This document shows positions 36,031 to 44,508 of a stretch of 64,000 nt of DNA, piece after piece. The DNA is taken from contig NZ_CP008887.1 of assembly GCF_000769655.1 (NCBI RefSeq), positions 1,550,001-1,614,000 of the forward strand, read 5' to 3'. Position numbers and translations under genes: made by a program. Numbering within the stretch: position 1 is the stretch's first letter; each line of letters opens with the position of its first letter. Under the pieces are notes generated by a model. That model was given only the letters and a program-made list of their open reading frames with translations. It made no database searches and was not told the DNA's origin. The DNA is from Thermococcus eurythermalis (GTDB taxonomy: Archaea; Methanobacteriota_B; Thermococci; Thermococcales; Thermococcaceae).

Positions 36031-37179
36031 TCATCCCACCACCCTTTCAACTATCTCCATCGGCGTGTGCACCTCACCGCCAATCTTGGCTATGAGCTCG
36101 ACCTCGGCTTTGCCGTTTGCTCCCTCCTTGACGAGGTGGTAGAGCTGTCCGAGGTTCATCTCGGGCACGTATATCTTCCTGACGCGCTCCGCGAGCTCCT
36201 CGATATAGTCAAAGTCGAAGGGCCAGACGGTGTTGAGCTTGAGCAGACCCGCCTTAACGCCCCTCTCGCGGAGTATCTTAACGGCCCTTATGGCAGAGCG
36301 CGAGACGATTCCGGTGGATACGATTGCTACATCGGCGTCGTCGAGCATGAACTCCTCGTAGCTTATTATCTCGTCCTTGTGGTCGAGTATCTTCCTGAAA
36401 ATCCTCGTTATGAGCTTCTCGTGGACTTCAGCATCAACGGTCTTCGGCCTCCCGCGCTCGTCGTGGGTGAGGCCTGTCACGTAGGTGCGGTAGCCCTTCC
36501 CGAATATCGGCATCGGCGGGACGCCGTCTCCGTGCGGGTCTCCAAAGGGGAGCTTGGCCTCTTCCTCGCTGGCGGGAAGCTTTCTCTCAACGAGCTCGAT
36601 CTCCTCTGGGCTGGGAATGTAAACGCGCTCGCGCATATGTGCTATCTCCGCATCGGTGAGGAGAACCACCGGCGTCCTGTACTTCTCAGCGAAGTTGAAG
36701 GCCAGGATTGTGAAGTCGAACGCCTCCTGGACGGTCGAGGGGCTGAGGACGATGAGCATGTGGTCGCCGTGGGTGCCCCATATAGCCTGCATTATGTCGC
36801 CCTGCGCCGGAAGGGTCGGCTGGCCCGTTGAGGGGCCTCCGCGCTGGACGTCGACGACGACTATCGGCGTCTCGGTCATAACCGCGTAGCCGAGGTTCTC
36901 CTGCATAAGGCTGAACCCCGGACCGCTCGTCGCTGTCATCGCCTTCGCACCGGCCCAGGAAGCACCTATTATCGCCGCTATGCTCGCTATCTCGTCCTCC
37001 ATCTGGATGCTTACGCCGTCAACAAGGGGCATGTAGAGGGCCATAGCCTCAAATATCTCGCTGGCAGGGGTTATTGGGTAGCCCGCGTAGAAGCGGCAGC
37101 CGGCAAGGATTGCGGCCCTTGCTATTGCCTCATCACCCTGAATGAAGTCTGACTTACCAACGGGAAACGGGTACCTCAT
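36031..37179 (-). CDS. 2-oxoacid:ferredoxin oxidoreductase alpha subunit (second set)
   Basis: 382 residues, ATG at 37179 with GGGTGG upstream. It contains FIQGDEAIARAAILAGCRFYAGYPITPASEIFEAM, MEDEIASIAAIIGASWAGAKAMTATSGPGFSLM and VDVQRGGPSTGQPT, the standard alpha-subunit signatures. It resembles the first-set alpha gene at 39065-40255 closely in order of motifs, so the two sets arose by duplication. No separate ferredoxin subunit gene accompanies this set; it may share the one at 40258. Its start overlaps the DUF2283 stop by four bases. Confidence 0.92.
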   Translation of the reverse strand: MRYPFPVGKSDFIQGDEAIARAAILAGCRFYAGYPITPASEIFEAMALYMPLVDGVSIQMEDEIASIAAIIGASWAGAKAMTATSGPGFSLMQENLGYAVMTETPIVVVDVQRGGPSTGQPTLPAQGDIMQAIWGTHGDHMLIVLSPSTVQEAFDFTILAFNFAEKYRTPVVLLTDAEIAHMRERVYIPSPEEIELVERKLPASEEEAKLPFGDPHGDGVPPMPIFGKGYRTYVTGLTHDERGRPKTVDAEVHEKLITRIFRKILDHKDEIISYEEFMLDDADVAIVSTGIVSRSAIRAVKILRERGVKAGLLKLNTVWPFDFDYIEELAERVRKIYVPEMNLGQLYHLVKEGANGKAEVELIAKIGGEVHTPMEIVERVVG

Positions 37180-37382
37180 GCTACCACCCCGCTCGGAATC
37201 CTGAGAACGAGCTCCCTGAAGTCGACTGACTTGGATGCGTCGAGTATTTCAATTTCCACGACTTCTCCTTTTTCGTTCAGGTGCGCGATGACACCTTCAC
37301 CAAGGTCAACCGAATCCACGATTTCGTCATCTCTAAGGCGGATAATCAAGACGTCAGCATCTTGCGAGTACTCTATCTTCAT
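37176..37382 (-). CDS. DUF2283 protein (antitoxin-like)
   Basis: 68 residues from the ATG at 37382, behind a GGTGGTGGTG ribosome site. It is a classic DUF2283 domain: MKIEYSQDADVLIIRLRD, VIAHLNEKGEVVEIEILDASK. DUF2283 genes commonly follow DUF4258 genes in bacteria and archaea and are suspected antitoxins or small accessory proteins. Here it begins inside the last codons of the DUF4258 gene and ends four bases into the second-set alpha gene, so it is locked into the oxidoreductase transcript. Confidence 0.85.
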   Translation of the reverse strand: MKIEYSQDADVLIIRLRDDEIVDSVDLGEGVIAHLNEKGEVVEIEILDASKSVDFRELVLRIPSGVVA

Positions 37383-37698
37383 AAACACCACCACCCATAA
37401 AGTAACGCTCTTTACACGGTCTATACACCGTTACGACCACGGGAACGCCATGCTCGTACTCATAGATAACCCGAATAATATGGTCGTTCTCTGCTTTATG
37501 CGCTATAAACCTGTCGTGATGTCCTGTTAGAACCTCTTCGGGATATAGTACTGCCTCAATAAGCTCCTCAAGGGAAAGTTTCCAGCGCCTTGCGCGGGAA
37601 AGTGCGTGATGTGTTATCAGGATTTTGCACTTTTTCTCGTCTGTCTGAATTACTATGATTCTGCCTTTAGGGTGGTCCCTATCCTCGACAACCTTCAC
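37354..37698 (-). CDS. DUF4258 protein (RelE-like toxin candidate)
   Basis: 114 residues. The GTG at 37698 is taken as start because GAGGAGGGG lies upstream and it overlaps the preceding gamma-subunit stop (GTGA). The DUF4258 core is visible: ILITHHALSRARRWKLSLEELIEAVLYPEEV, then IRVIYEYEHGVPVVVTVYRP. The domain has a RelE/ParE-like fold and usually pairs with DUF2283, as here. Whether it is an active RNA-cleaving toxin is not known. Insertion inside a housekeeping operon is unusual. Confidence 0.8.
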   Translation of the reverse strand: MKVVEDRDHPKGRIIVIQTDEKKCKILITHHALSRARRWKLSLEELIEAVLYPEEVLTGHHDRFIAHKAENDHIIRVIYEYEHGVPVVVTVYRPCKERYFMGGGVYEDRVLARC

Positions 37699-38207
37699 TT
37701 CAGCCCCTCCTCATAGCCTGCCATGAAAGCCTTGATGTTCACATCCTCAGTCCCCTTCGGGACGCGCCTCCTTATGGCCTCCTCAACGCTTTCCTTTTTC
37801 ACAACACCCGTCTTCGCAACAAGGTAGCCGAGAGCGACCATATTCACGGTCAGGGCAAGTCCAGTGGTCTCCTCGGCGATTCTGGTGAAGGGCGCGCCGA
37901 CGTAGTCCCTATCGGGCCTGACCAAATCCGTCTCGATGATTAAAAGCCCGTCCTCCTTGAGTGAGTCCTTGACGGTGTCGTAGCCGAGCTGGTGGAGCGC
38001 AACGAGAACATCAGCCCTGGTGACCATGACGTCGTAAATCGGCTCCTTCGAGATTATGACGTCCGCAATCGAGTGGCCGCCCCTGCTCGCGGAGCTGTAG
38101 TCCTGCGTCTGGAGGACGTTCAGCCCCTCTATCGCGGCGGCCTCGCCGAGTATTACCCCCGCGAGCACAACGCCCTGACCGCCGATTCCGGCGAGCCTAA
38201 TCTGCAT
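37695..38207 (-). CDS. korC: 2-oxoglutarate:ferredoxin oxidoreductase-type gamma subunit (first set)
   Basis: 170 residues, ATG at 38207 (GGAGGTG six bases upstream; ATG at 38210 also possible). Signatures: MQIRLAGIGGQGVVLAGVILGEAAA, TQDYSSASRGGHSIADVIIS, EETTGLALTVNMVALG. It completes the delta-alpha-beta-gamma order that marks the KOR complex in Thermococcales. The substrate assignment to 2-oxoglutarate is by gene order and general family resemblance, not by a diagnostic residue. Confidence 0.88.
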   Translation of the reverse strand: MQIRLAGIGGQGVVLAGVILGEAAAIEGLNVLQTQDYSSASRGGHSIADVIISKEPIYDVMVTRADVLVALHQLGYDTVKDSLKEDGLLIIETDLVRPDRDYVGAPFTRIAEETTGLALTVNMVALGYLVAKTGVVKKESVEEAIRRRVPKGTEDVNIKAFMAGYEEGLK

Positions 38208-38210
38208 CAT

Positions 38211-39065
38211 TCACACCTCCTTAAGGCCGAACTGCTCCTGAACCTCGTCAATCAGCTTGTTGAGCTCCTCGGTGAACTCGGGCCTCTGCCTGTTGACGAA
38301 CTCCCCGATGACGAACTTGCCCTCGAGCTCCTCCGGTGACATCTTCTTTGCCTTGCTTATCGGGACGCTGTTCTTCAGGAACCAGCGGAGCATCTCTGCT
38401 GGCTCTTTCATTTTGTTCCTCCTTCCGAACTGGACCGGACACTGCGAGACCACCTCGACGAGGGAGAAGCCCTTGACCTGGAGCGCCTTCTTTATGCTCT
38501 CGATGAGCTGATAGACGTGAGCGGTCGTCCATCTCGCCACGTAGCTCGCCCCGGCGGCGGCCACGGTCTCTGATACGTTCAGAGGGTGCTCTATGTTCCT
38601 GTAGGGGCTTGTGGTTGTCTTGGCGCCGAAGGGCGTCGTCGGAGCGACCTGTCCGCCCGTCATTCCGTAGATAAAGTTGTTGACGAGAATCACCGTTATG
38701 TCGATGTTCCTCCTCGCGGCATGAATGAGGTGGTTTCCGCCTATGCTCGCCAAATCGCCGTCCCCGCTTATCACGACGACCTTCTTGTCAGGTAAACCGA
38801 CCTTCACGCCGGTCGCGAAGGCTATCGCCCTTCCGTGCGTCGTGTGGAGGGTATCTGCCAAAAAGTAGGGTGAGGCTATCCATGCGGAACAGCCTATTCC
38901 GCTCACGACAACCAAATCCTTCGGGTCGAGCTTGAGCTGGTCAACGGCGTTTGCAAATGCGTTGAGGACGGTTCCACCGCCGCAGCCGGGACAGAGGGCA
39001 GTGGGAAGGGCCTCCTTGCGGAGGTACTTAACCATCGGGTAAGTGGAATAGATTTCTTTTGCCAT
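38211..39065 (-). CDS. korB: 2-oxoglutarate:ferredoxin oxidoreductase-type beta subunit (first set)
   Basis: 284 residues. TPP-binding subunit with LCPGCGGGTVLNAF, VVSGIGCSAWI, HTTHGRAIAFATGVKVG, SGDGDLASIGGNHLIHAARRN and NNFIYGMTGGQVAPT. Iron-sulfur cysteines as in the second-set beta. It starts on the last base of the alpha gene and stops just before gamma. Closely related to the second-set beta at 35186 throughout. Confidence 0.92.
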   Translation of the reverse strand: MAKEIYSTYPMVKYLRKEALPTALCPGCGGGTVLNAFANAVDQLKLDPKDLVVVSGIGCSAWIASPYFLADTLHTTHGRAIAFATGVKVGLPDKKVVVISGDGDLASIGGNHLIHAARRNIDITVILVNNFIYGMTGGQVAPTTPFGAKTTTSPYRNIEHPLNVSETVAAAGASYVARWTTAHVYQLIESIKKALQVKGFSLVEVVSQCPVQFGRRNKMKEPAEMLRWFLKNSVPISKAKKMSPEELEGKFVIGEFVNRQRPEFTEELNKLIDEVQEQFGLKEV

Positions 39066-40255
39066 CAGGCAACACCCCTTATTTCGCGCAGGATTTCCTC
39101 AACTGTGAGGGGCACTCCGCCGATTTTGTTCACGCCCTTGAGCAGAACGTCGTCGTTGACGAAACGCTGGACTTCGAGTATCATCTGGCCGAGGTTCATC
39201 TCCGGGACGAGTATGGCTCTAACGCGCTTTCCGAGCTCCCTCATTCTTTCTCCGGGGAACGGGTGAACCGTTTTCGGCACGAAGAGGCCGGCCTTTATGC
39301 CCTCTTCCCGTGCCTTGAGGACGGCTCCGAGGGCGGGCCTTGCCGTCACTCCCCAGCTGACGACCAGTATCTCTGCGTCGTCCGTGAAGTGCTCCTCGTA
39401 CTTCTCGTAGACCTCGCGGTTCCCTTCTATCTTCTTGTGGATTCTTCTCACGAGCCTGTCGTGGACTTCCGGCGTGTAGACATCGCGAAGGCCGTTCTCT
39501 TTGTGGGTCGAACCGGTGACGTGGGTAAAGTAGCCGTGTCCGAAGAGGGGCATCGGTGGAACGCCGTCTCCGTGCGGGTCGCCGAAGGGGAGCTTAGCTT
39601 CTTCCTCGTTCTGGGGGAGCTTGCGGTAGGTTATCTCCACCTCATCAACGTCGGGAATCTTGATGAGCTCCCTCGTGTGGGCGAGAACACCATCGAAGAG
39701 AACCACCACGGGAGTCCTGAGCCTCTCGGCGATGTTAAAGGCCCTTATTGTCTCCCAGAAGGCGTCCTGCCCGCTGATAGGAGAAACCGCCACAATCGGG
39801 TGGTCGCCGTGAGTTCCCCACCTCGCCTGGAAGAAGTCGCCCTGCGCTCCCTTCGTGGCCTGGCCCGTTGAAGGCCCGCTCCTCTGCACATCAACGAGGA
39901 CGAGCGGGGTCTCGGTCATCACGGCGTAGCCAAGGTTCTCCTGCATGAGGCTGAAGCCCGGCCCCGCGGTTGCCGTCATGACCTTGAGGCCCGTCCAGGA
40001 CGCCCCGACCATCGCGGCTATGCTCGCTATCTCGTCCTCCATCTGGAGGTAGTAGCCGCCGAGCTTCGGAAGTTCGCGCGCCATCGTCTCCGCTATCTCG
40101 CTCGATGGAGTTATTGGATAACCTGCGTAGAAGCGGCAGCCCGCAAAGAGCGCGCCGTATGCAACGGCCTCGTTGCCCTGCAGGAAGTAGTTGCCGGGCT
40201 TGTAGAGCTTTCGAATGAGCCTGAGCTGTTCAGGCTCGTCGCCGCGGATTATCAT
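39065..40255 (-). CDS. korA: 2-oxoglutarate:ferredoxin oxidoreductase-type alpha subunit (first set)
   Basis: 396 residues from the ATG at 40255 (GGTGGTGAG upstream, immediately after the ferredoxin-subunit stop). Motifs FLQGNEAVAYGALFAGCRFYAGYPITPSSEIAE, MEDEIASIAAMVGASWTGLKVMTATAGPGFSLM and VDVQRSGPSTGQAT identify the alpha subunit. The complex links amino-acid or 2-oxoacid breakdown to reduced ferredoxin in the cytoplasm. Confidence 0.92.
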   Translation of the reverse strand: MIIRGDEPEQLRLIRKLYKPGNYFLQGNEAVAYGALFAGCRFYAGYPITPSSEIAETMARELPKLGGYYLQMEDEIASIAAMVGASWTGLKVMTATAGPGFSLMQENLGYAVMTETPLVLVDVQRSGPSTGQATKGAQGDFFQARWGTHGDHPIVAVSPISGQDAFWETIRAFNIAERLRTPVVVLFDGVLAHTRELIKIPDVDEVEITYRKLPQNEEEAKLPFGDPHGDGVPPMPLFGHGYFTHVTGSTHKENGLRDVYTPEVHDRLVRRIHKKIEGNREVYEKYEEHFTDDAEILVVSWGVTARPALGAVLKAREEGIKAGLFVPKTVHPFPGERMRELGKRVRAILVPEMNLGQMILEVQRFVNDDVLLKGVNKIGGVPLTVEEILREIRGVA

Positions 40256-40257
40256 AC

Positions 40258-40527
40258 TCACCACCTTACTGATATCGCGAAGTCCGGGCAGAGGAGCTCG
40301 CAGAGCTTGCACTTAACGCACTTTTCGGCATGAACCGGAACTGGGTAGTGGACGCCTTTTTCGCTCAGCCCCTTGCTCCACTCAAAGACCTTCCTGGGGC
40401 ACATTTCGACACAAATTCCACAGCCCTTGCAGAGAAACGTATCAACGTCAATTTCAACGACACCTTCCGCCTTCCCGACGACGAGATAGCCGTTTTTTTC
40501 AATGACTGTGTTCGCATTTTCGGCCAT
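40258..40527 (-). CDS. korD: 2-oxoacid:ferredoxin oxidoreductase delta (ferredoxin) subunit
   Basis: 89 residues from the ATG at 40527 (AGAGGTGA upstream). Two 4Fe-4S cysteine sets: CKGCGICVEMCP and CVKCKLCELLCP. It is the first gene of the cluster and carries electrons from the thiamine subunit to ferredoxin. As the only such gene near either set, it may serve both. A TATA-like ACATTTAAAGC block lies near 40564-40574. Confidence 0.92.
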   Translation of the reverse strand: MAENANTVIEKNGYLVVGKAEGVVEIDVDTFLCKGCGICVEMCPRKVFEWSKGLSEKGVHYPVPVHAEKCVKCKLCELLCPDFAISVRW

Positions 40528-40672
40528 GGGAATCACCTCTTAGCAGGGCCTTTTACGTTTGTCAACATTTAAAGCTTTCGCGGGGGGACATTGATGTTCA
40601 GAAGGAGGCCATTCGGGAACAGGGGGTATTCAGAACAAAAGTTTCAGGAGAAGAGGGCCTCCTCCCGAAGAA

Positions 40673-41647
40673 TCACCACGTCAGCAGCTGCCAGTCGAGG
40701 AGGCCGTTCTCGACTATGTACTCCCACCGCTCCCTGCACTCCGGTTTCAGGTTCTCGATGTACTTCATGTCTTGGGTTGCCGAGAACTTCTTGATGGCCT
40801 TTCCAATGACCTTGTCGTAGTCGGTGAGACAGTTGTGGGGGCCGCGCTTTGAGCCCGCACCGACCGGGTCGCTCAGGATTCTCTTGTTCGGGAACTTCCT
40901 CTTCGCCCAGATGAGGACTTCAACGGCGCTCCAGAGCCAGGGAGGGCGGTACTCGTTCTTCTCCCAGAGCCTCTCGTAGAGCGTGCCCTTCTGGATGTCC
41001 GTTATGTTTATTGAGAAGGTGTCCGTGTAGGGCTCGGCCTTGATTATGCTTTCCTTGGCGTCCTCTATCCCGTCGCGCTCGGAGAGGAATATCGGCTTCA
41101 GGAGGAGGTACGTCTTAACCTTCGCATCGGCTTCGTGTACTATCTCCGCCGCCCTTACGAAGTCCGCGAAGGTGTTGCCCTTGTTTATCGAGACATCAGC
41201 TACATCGTCGTTAGCTGTTTCAAGTCCTATTGCAACTTCAAAGTGCTTGTCTGGGACGAGCTCGGCAAGCTCTTTAACAGCATCGTAGCGGACGAGCTCG
41301 CTCCTGCTCTCGATGACGATTTCCTCAACGTTGTCCATCTTAGCTAAGAGCTCGAAGATTTTCCTCCTCGTCTCAGGTTTGAGCTCTCCGTTGTCAAGGA
41401 ACGAGCCCGAGGTGAACATTCTCACCGCGAAGGGTCCCTTCTTACCTTTGATTTTCTCCAGCGCTTCCCTCACGTAGTCCACTATCGCTTCCTGGCTCCA
41501 CTTCACCTTCGGGGCGGCAGTGGGGTAAGCGCACATGTAGCAGGCCTTTCCAATCCTGAAGCGGTAGCACCCAATGGTGGGGAGTATTATGAAGAGTGCC
41601 GTTCCGGGCTTTCCGGCGACGTTGTCTTCGCTTGTCCAGTATGTCAT
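40673..41647 (-). CDS. Archaeosine biosynthesis radical SAM protein RaSEA
   Basis: 324 residues. The radical-SAM cysteines occur in GCYRFRIGKACYMCAYP, a C-x8-C-x2-C spacing instead of the usual C-x3-C-x2-C. This wide spacing and the overall sequence (LFIILPTIGCYRF, KMDNVEEIVIESRSELV, NITDIQKGTLYE) fit RaSEA, which works with ArcS to turn a lysine-preQ0 adduct into archaeosine at tRNA position 15. It stands alone; the partner ArcS is not in the window. The gap before it (40528-40672) holds no gene. Confidence 0.85.
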   Translation of the reverse strand: MTYWTSEDNVAGKPGTALFIILPTIGCYRFRIGKACYMCAYPTAAPKVKWSQEAIVDYVREALEKIKGKKGPFAVRMFTSGSFLDNGELKPETRRKIFELLAKMDNVEEIVIESRSELVRYDAVKELAELVPDKHFEVAIGLETANDDVADVSINKGNTFADFVRAAEIVHEADAKVKTYLLLKPIFLSERDGIEDAKESIIKAEPYTDTFSINITDIQKGTLYERLWEKNEYRPPWLWSAVEVLIWAKRKFPNKRILSDPVGAGSKRGPHNCLTDYDKVIGKAIKKFSATQDMKYIENLKPECRERWEYIVENGLLDWQLLTW

Positions 41648-41737
41648 GCTCTCACCAAGGGCACGTTGCAGGGTTCTCTTTTAAGGGTTTGCAGGCCCCG
41701 CCGTGAAGAGGGTACCAAAAAGAAAGGTCAGTAAAAG

Positions 41738-42796
41738 TCAGTATATATCGCGCTCGATAACGATGTAGGCCTTTTCGATTCTGGCGCCTCTGCCTAGCGC
41801 ATTTATTCCCTCCTCAACCCGTTTTAGTGCCCCCTTGGCGGTTTCTTCGAGTTTACTGTCGCTCAAGCTCTTGGACGTCCTGTCCACGCCGACCACGACC
41901 CGATAGCCAGAGGGGGCCTTCACGACCTCCACCCAGTTCACTGAAATCCCGCGGACGGCCGAAAACTGGTTCAGAACCTCACGTTCAATCTTCCCGACGT
42001 CTGTCTCTCCGCTCTCATGGCCTCCGTCCCCCTTTGCCGCCTCCACGAACTCCTGTGAAATCCCAGCCTCCCTCAGGAGCTTCTCAACCTCCGCCTCAAC
42101 CTTTGCCCTGTCAATCTTCAGGCCTGCCCCTTTCCCGGCGTGGAGGGACACCTCGATTATCCTTCCGCCCTTGAAGTCCACCGCCTTTCTCCTGAACTTC
42201 ACGAGCGGGAGCCTGGGAACGACCCTGAAGTTCGCCTCCTTCACGTGGACGCGAGTCTTAAAGCCCACCGCCCTCTCGATGATGACACCCATTTCACGCG
42301 CAATGACATCCAGCGGGACGTCTTCAGTGGCATAACCCTCCGCAGAAACGCTGAGTGCCAGGATGTTGGTTCCGGTAACCCCCTGGAGCACCCTGCCGTC
42401 CGCCCTGATTGATGCCACCGCCACCCTGCCTCCACGGGAAAGCTTTTTAACAAAGTCAAGAACCGCGTTCTCGACCTTCAGCATAAGCTCCGGGGGCAGG
42501 TCAAGGCTCATGGAGAAATCCACAACCCTAGGGACAGCCTCAGAAGGGGTTCCGGCCGTTTGAGGGAGCTCAAGCTCCCCATGAATGAGATCGAGCAGCT
42601 CCCACTTGTCAATTCGGTAGAGGGTTACGTCCCTGAGCACCTCGGGAACCTCGACAGGAGAGTACACGGGCTCCCCGTTGGAAAGAGCAGCAATGGGTCT
42701 GCCGCCCGCTACTACTAGCATCAGACCGCCTTCTTTCCTTGCATACTCCAAAAGCTCTGATTTGTTCACCTCTGGGATTGATTTTAGGGCCCGCAT
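41738..42796 (-). CDS. Hypothetical protein, archaeal
   Basis: 352 residues from the ATG at 42796, with GGGGTGAT three bases upstream. The N-terminal 75 residues (MRALKSIPEVNKSELLEYARKE, GRPIAALSNGEPVY) resemble the effector-type small domains seen in archaeal regulators. The rest has two repeated alpha-beta parts: VASIRADGRVLQGVTGTNILAL, then HVKEANFRVVPRLPLVKFRRKAVDF, and near the end VNWVEVVKAPSGYRVVVGVDRTSK. No signal peptide, membrane helix or enzyme motif is seen. I do not recognise the family. The following 219-base gap to surE holds promoters (TACTATATAATAC near 42815) only. Confidence 0.6.
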   Translation of the reverse strand: MRALKSIPEVNKSELLEYARKEGGLMLVVAGGRPIAALSNGEPVYSPVEVPEVLRDVTLYRIDKWELLDLIHGELELPQTAGTPSEAVPRVVDFSMSLDLPPELMLKVENAVLDFVKKLSRGGRVAVASIRADGRVLQGVTGTNILALSVSAEGYATEDVPLDVIAREMGVIIERAVGFKTRVHVKEANFRVVPRLPLVKFRRKAVDFKGGRIIEVSLHAGKGAGLKIDRAKVEAEVEKLLREAGISQEFVEAAKGDGGHESGETDVGKIEREVLNQFSAVRGISVNWVEVVKAPSGYRVVVGVDRTSKSLSDSKLEETAKGALKRVEEGINALGRGARIEKAYIVIERDIY

Positions 42797-43015
42797 ATGT
42801 ATCACCCCGAGTGTCTACTATATAATACCGGGTCTCATATTAAAACATTATCCTCCACATTTGGAGCAGAGACCAACTATGAGCAGGCATGCCAGCCCAA
42901 ACGTTTTATATTGCCTGCCTTCACAATGCAGTTAATGGGCTATGTTTGGCATGAAGGAATGTAGAAAAACTATATGAGAACCCTGACAATAAACACTGAC
43001 GCGGAGGGGTTCGTT

Positions 43016-43789
43016 TTGAGGATTCTCCTGACGAACGACGATGGAATCTACTCCAACGGACTGCGCGCCGCTGTGAAAGCCCTGAGTGAGCTCGGCGAAG
43101 TTTACGTCGTTGCCCCCCTCTTCCAGAGGAGCGCGAGCGGCAGGGCCATGACGCTCCACAGGCCGATAAGGGCCAAGCGCGTTGACGTTCCCGGCGCAAA
43201 GATAGCCTACGGAATAGATGGAACTCCTACTGACTGCGTGATTTTCGCCATAGCCCGCTTCGGGAGCTTTGGTTTAGCCGTGAGCGGGATTAACCTCGGC
43301 GAGAACCTGAGCACCGAGATAACAGTCTCAGGGACGGCCTCCGCTGCCATAGAGGCCTCAACTCATGGAATTCCGAGCATAGCGATTAGCCTTGAGGTGG
43401 AGTGGAAGAAGACCCTCGGCGAGGGTGAGGGGGTTGACTTCTCGGTCTCGACTCACTTCCTCAAGAGAATCGCGGGAGCCCTCTTGGAGAGAGGTCTTCC
43501 TGAGGGCGTTGACATGCTCAACGTCAACGTTCCGAGCGACGCGACGGAGGAAACGGAGATAGCAATCACCCGCTTAGCCCGGAAGCGCTACTCCCCAACG
43601 GTCGAGGAGAGGATTGACCCCAAGGGCAACCCCTACTACTGGATTGTCGGCAAACTTGTCCAAGACTTCGAGCCAGGGACAGATGCCTACGCCCTGAAGG
43701 TCGAGAGGAAGGTCAGCGTCACGCCGATAAACATAGATATGACTGCGAGGGTGGACTTTGAGGAGCTTGTAAGGGTTCTGTGGGTGTAA
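43016..43789 (+). CDS. surE: 5'/3'-nucleotidase SurE
   Basis: 257 residues if started at the TTG at 43016, giving MRILLTNDDGIYSNGLRA, the invariant SurE N-terminus with its metal-binding Asp-Asp; GGAGGGGT lies upstream. An ATG at 42974 would add 14 unrelated residues. Other motifs: VVAPLFQRSASGRAMTLHRP, GTPTDCV, SGINLGENLSTEITVSGTASAA. It removes phosphate from nucleoside monophosphates. The last 67 bases and 14 beyond are present again at 44509-44589, a sign of local rearrangement. Confidence 0.93.
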   Translation: MRILLTNDDGIYSNGLRAAVKALSELGEVYVVAPLFQRSASGRAMTLHRPIRAKRVDVPGAKIAYGIDGTPTDCVIFAIARFGSFGLAVSGINLGENLSTEITVSGTASAAIEASTHGIPSIAISLEVEWKKTLGEGEGVDFSVSTHFLKRIAGALLERGLPEGVDMLNVNVPSDATEETEIAITRLARKRYSPTVEERIDPKGNPYYWIVGKLVQDFEPGTDAYALKVERKVSVTPINIDMTARVDFEELVRVLWV

Positions 43790-43803
43790 AACTTATATTT
43801 ACA
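43723..43803 (+). repeat. Direct repeat, copy 1 (surE 3' end)
   Basis: 81 bases covering the last 22 codons of surE, its TAA and 14 bases after it. They recur 786 bases downstream at 44509-44589 with 5 differences (about 94% identical). The shared part extends past the stop (TGTAAAACTTATAT), so this is a DNA duplication and not just protein similarity. The two copies bracket a membrane-protein gene. Confidence 0.9.
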
Positions 43804-43996
43804 TATACGATGAGCAATTGAACTCATTAAATCTAATCTAAACAAGAGTAATGCTATGCTTATTAATTTATGTTCACACAAAGTTTATTAACGTCAATGG
43901 AGAATATATCCAACGGTGGTTTCACTTGAAGGAGTGGGTGAACTGAGGCTCTGGAACTCATCTCGTCAAAATAGTCCCCAAGAGGAGGTAAATCCC

Positions 43997-44467
43997 ATGA
44001 AACTTCGCTCTCTCCTTTACCCCTTTCTTTTTCCGGCATGGGAGTTCCTGCTGATAGTTTTACTTCCCCCGGACTACTACGTTGGAGCTTCCTGCCTTCA
44101 GACTCATCCACATCCAATTTGTAGCTTTCACTTTAGGCCCTCACCAGCGTTTATTCTCCTCGTGATAGCGCCGTTTATAGTCTCAATCCTCCTCGGCCTG
44201 TGGAAGAAATGGGATGAACCCATAGCGTTTGGAATCCCTGCGCTTGCCGTTGTCTTAGTAACTCTCCTACTCCTGTATATCTTCGAAAAGTCTTGGATTC
44301 CCTTTACCGGAGCGGGAATCGCCTCGGTGGTTTTGTATGGTGGCCTCTACAGAAGAATAAACTGTTCCGCAAAAGGAAGGGAAAAATGGGTGTGGCTAAC
44401 CGTGTCACTCATAATCTCGTTTATCCTCTGCATTATGGTTTGGAGTGGAATATCTGGTGCAGTATAA
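43997..44467 (+). CDS. Small membrane protein, first of four tandem paralogues (intact)
   Basis: 156 residues from the ATG at 43997 behind AGAGGAGGT. It begins MKLRSLLYPFLFPAWEFLLIVLLPPDYY, then a loop with two cysteines (GASCLQTHPHPICSFHF). Three more hydrophobic helices follow: FILLVIAPFIVSILLGLW, FGIPALAVVLVTLLLLYIF and VWLTVSLIISFILCIMVW. This is the only copy of the four that reads through to the end without a break. I do not know the family. It lies between the two copies of the surE tail. The 207 bases before it are AT-rich with no gene. Confidence 0.75.
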   Translation: MKLRSLLYPFLFPAWEFLLIVLLPPDYYVGASCLQTHPHPICSFHFRPSPAFILLVIAPFIVSILLGLWKKWDEPIAFGIPALAVVLVTLLLLYIFEKSWIPFTGAGIASVVLYGGLYRRINCSAKGREKWVWLTVSLIISFILCIMVWSGISGAV

Positions 44468-44508
44468 AATCACAAATCTCAACTCGGGAGGAGATGAGTC
44501 AGAGTAAT

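Noticed and set aside
40591-40794. Small plus-strand frame upstream of RaSEA
   Set aside because: Mostly antisense to the RaSEA 3' end, no conserved-looking content; an inverted GGAGGCC/GGCCTCC pair there is short and unsupported.
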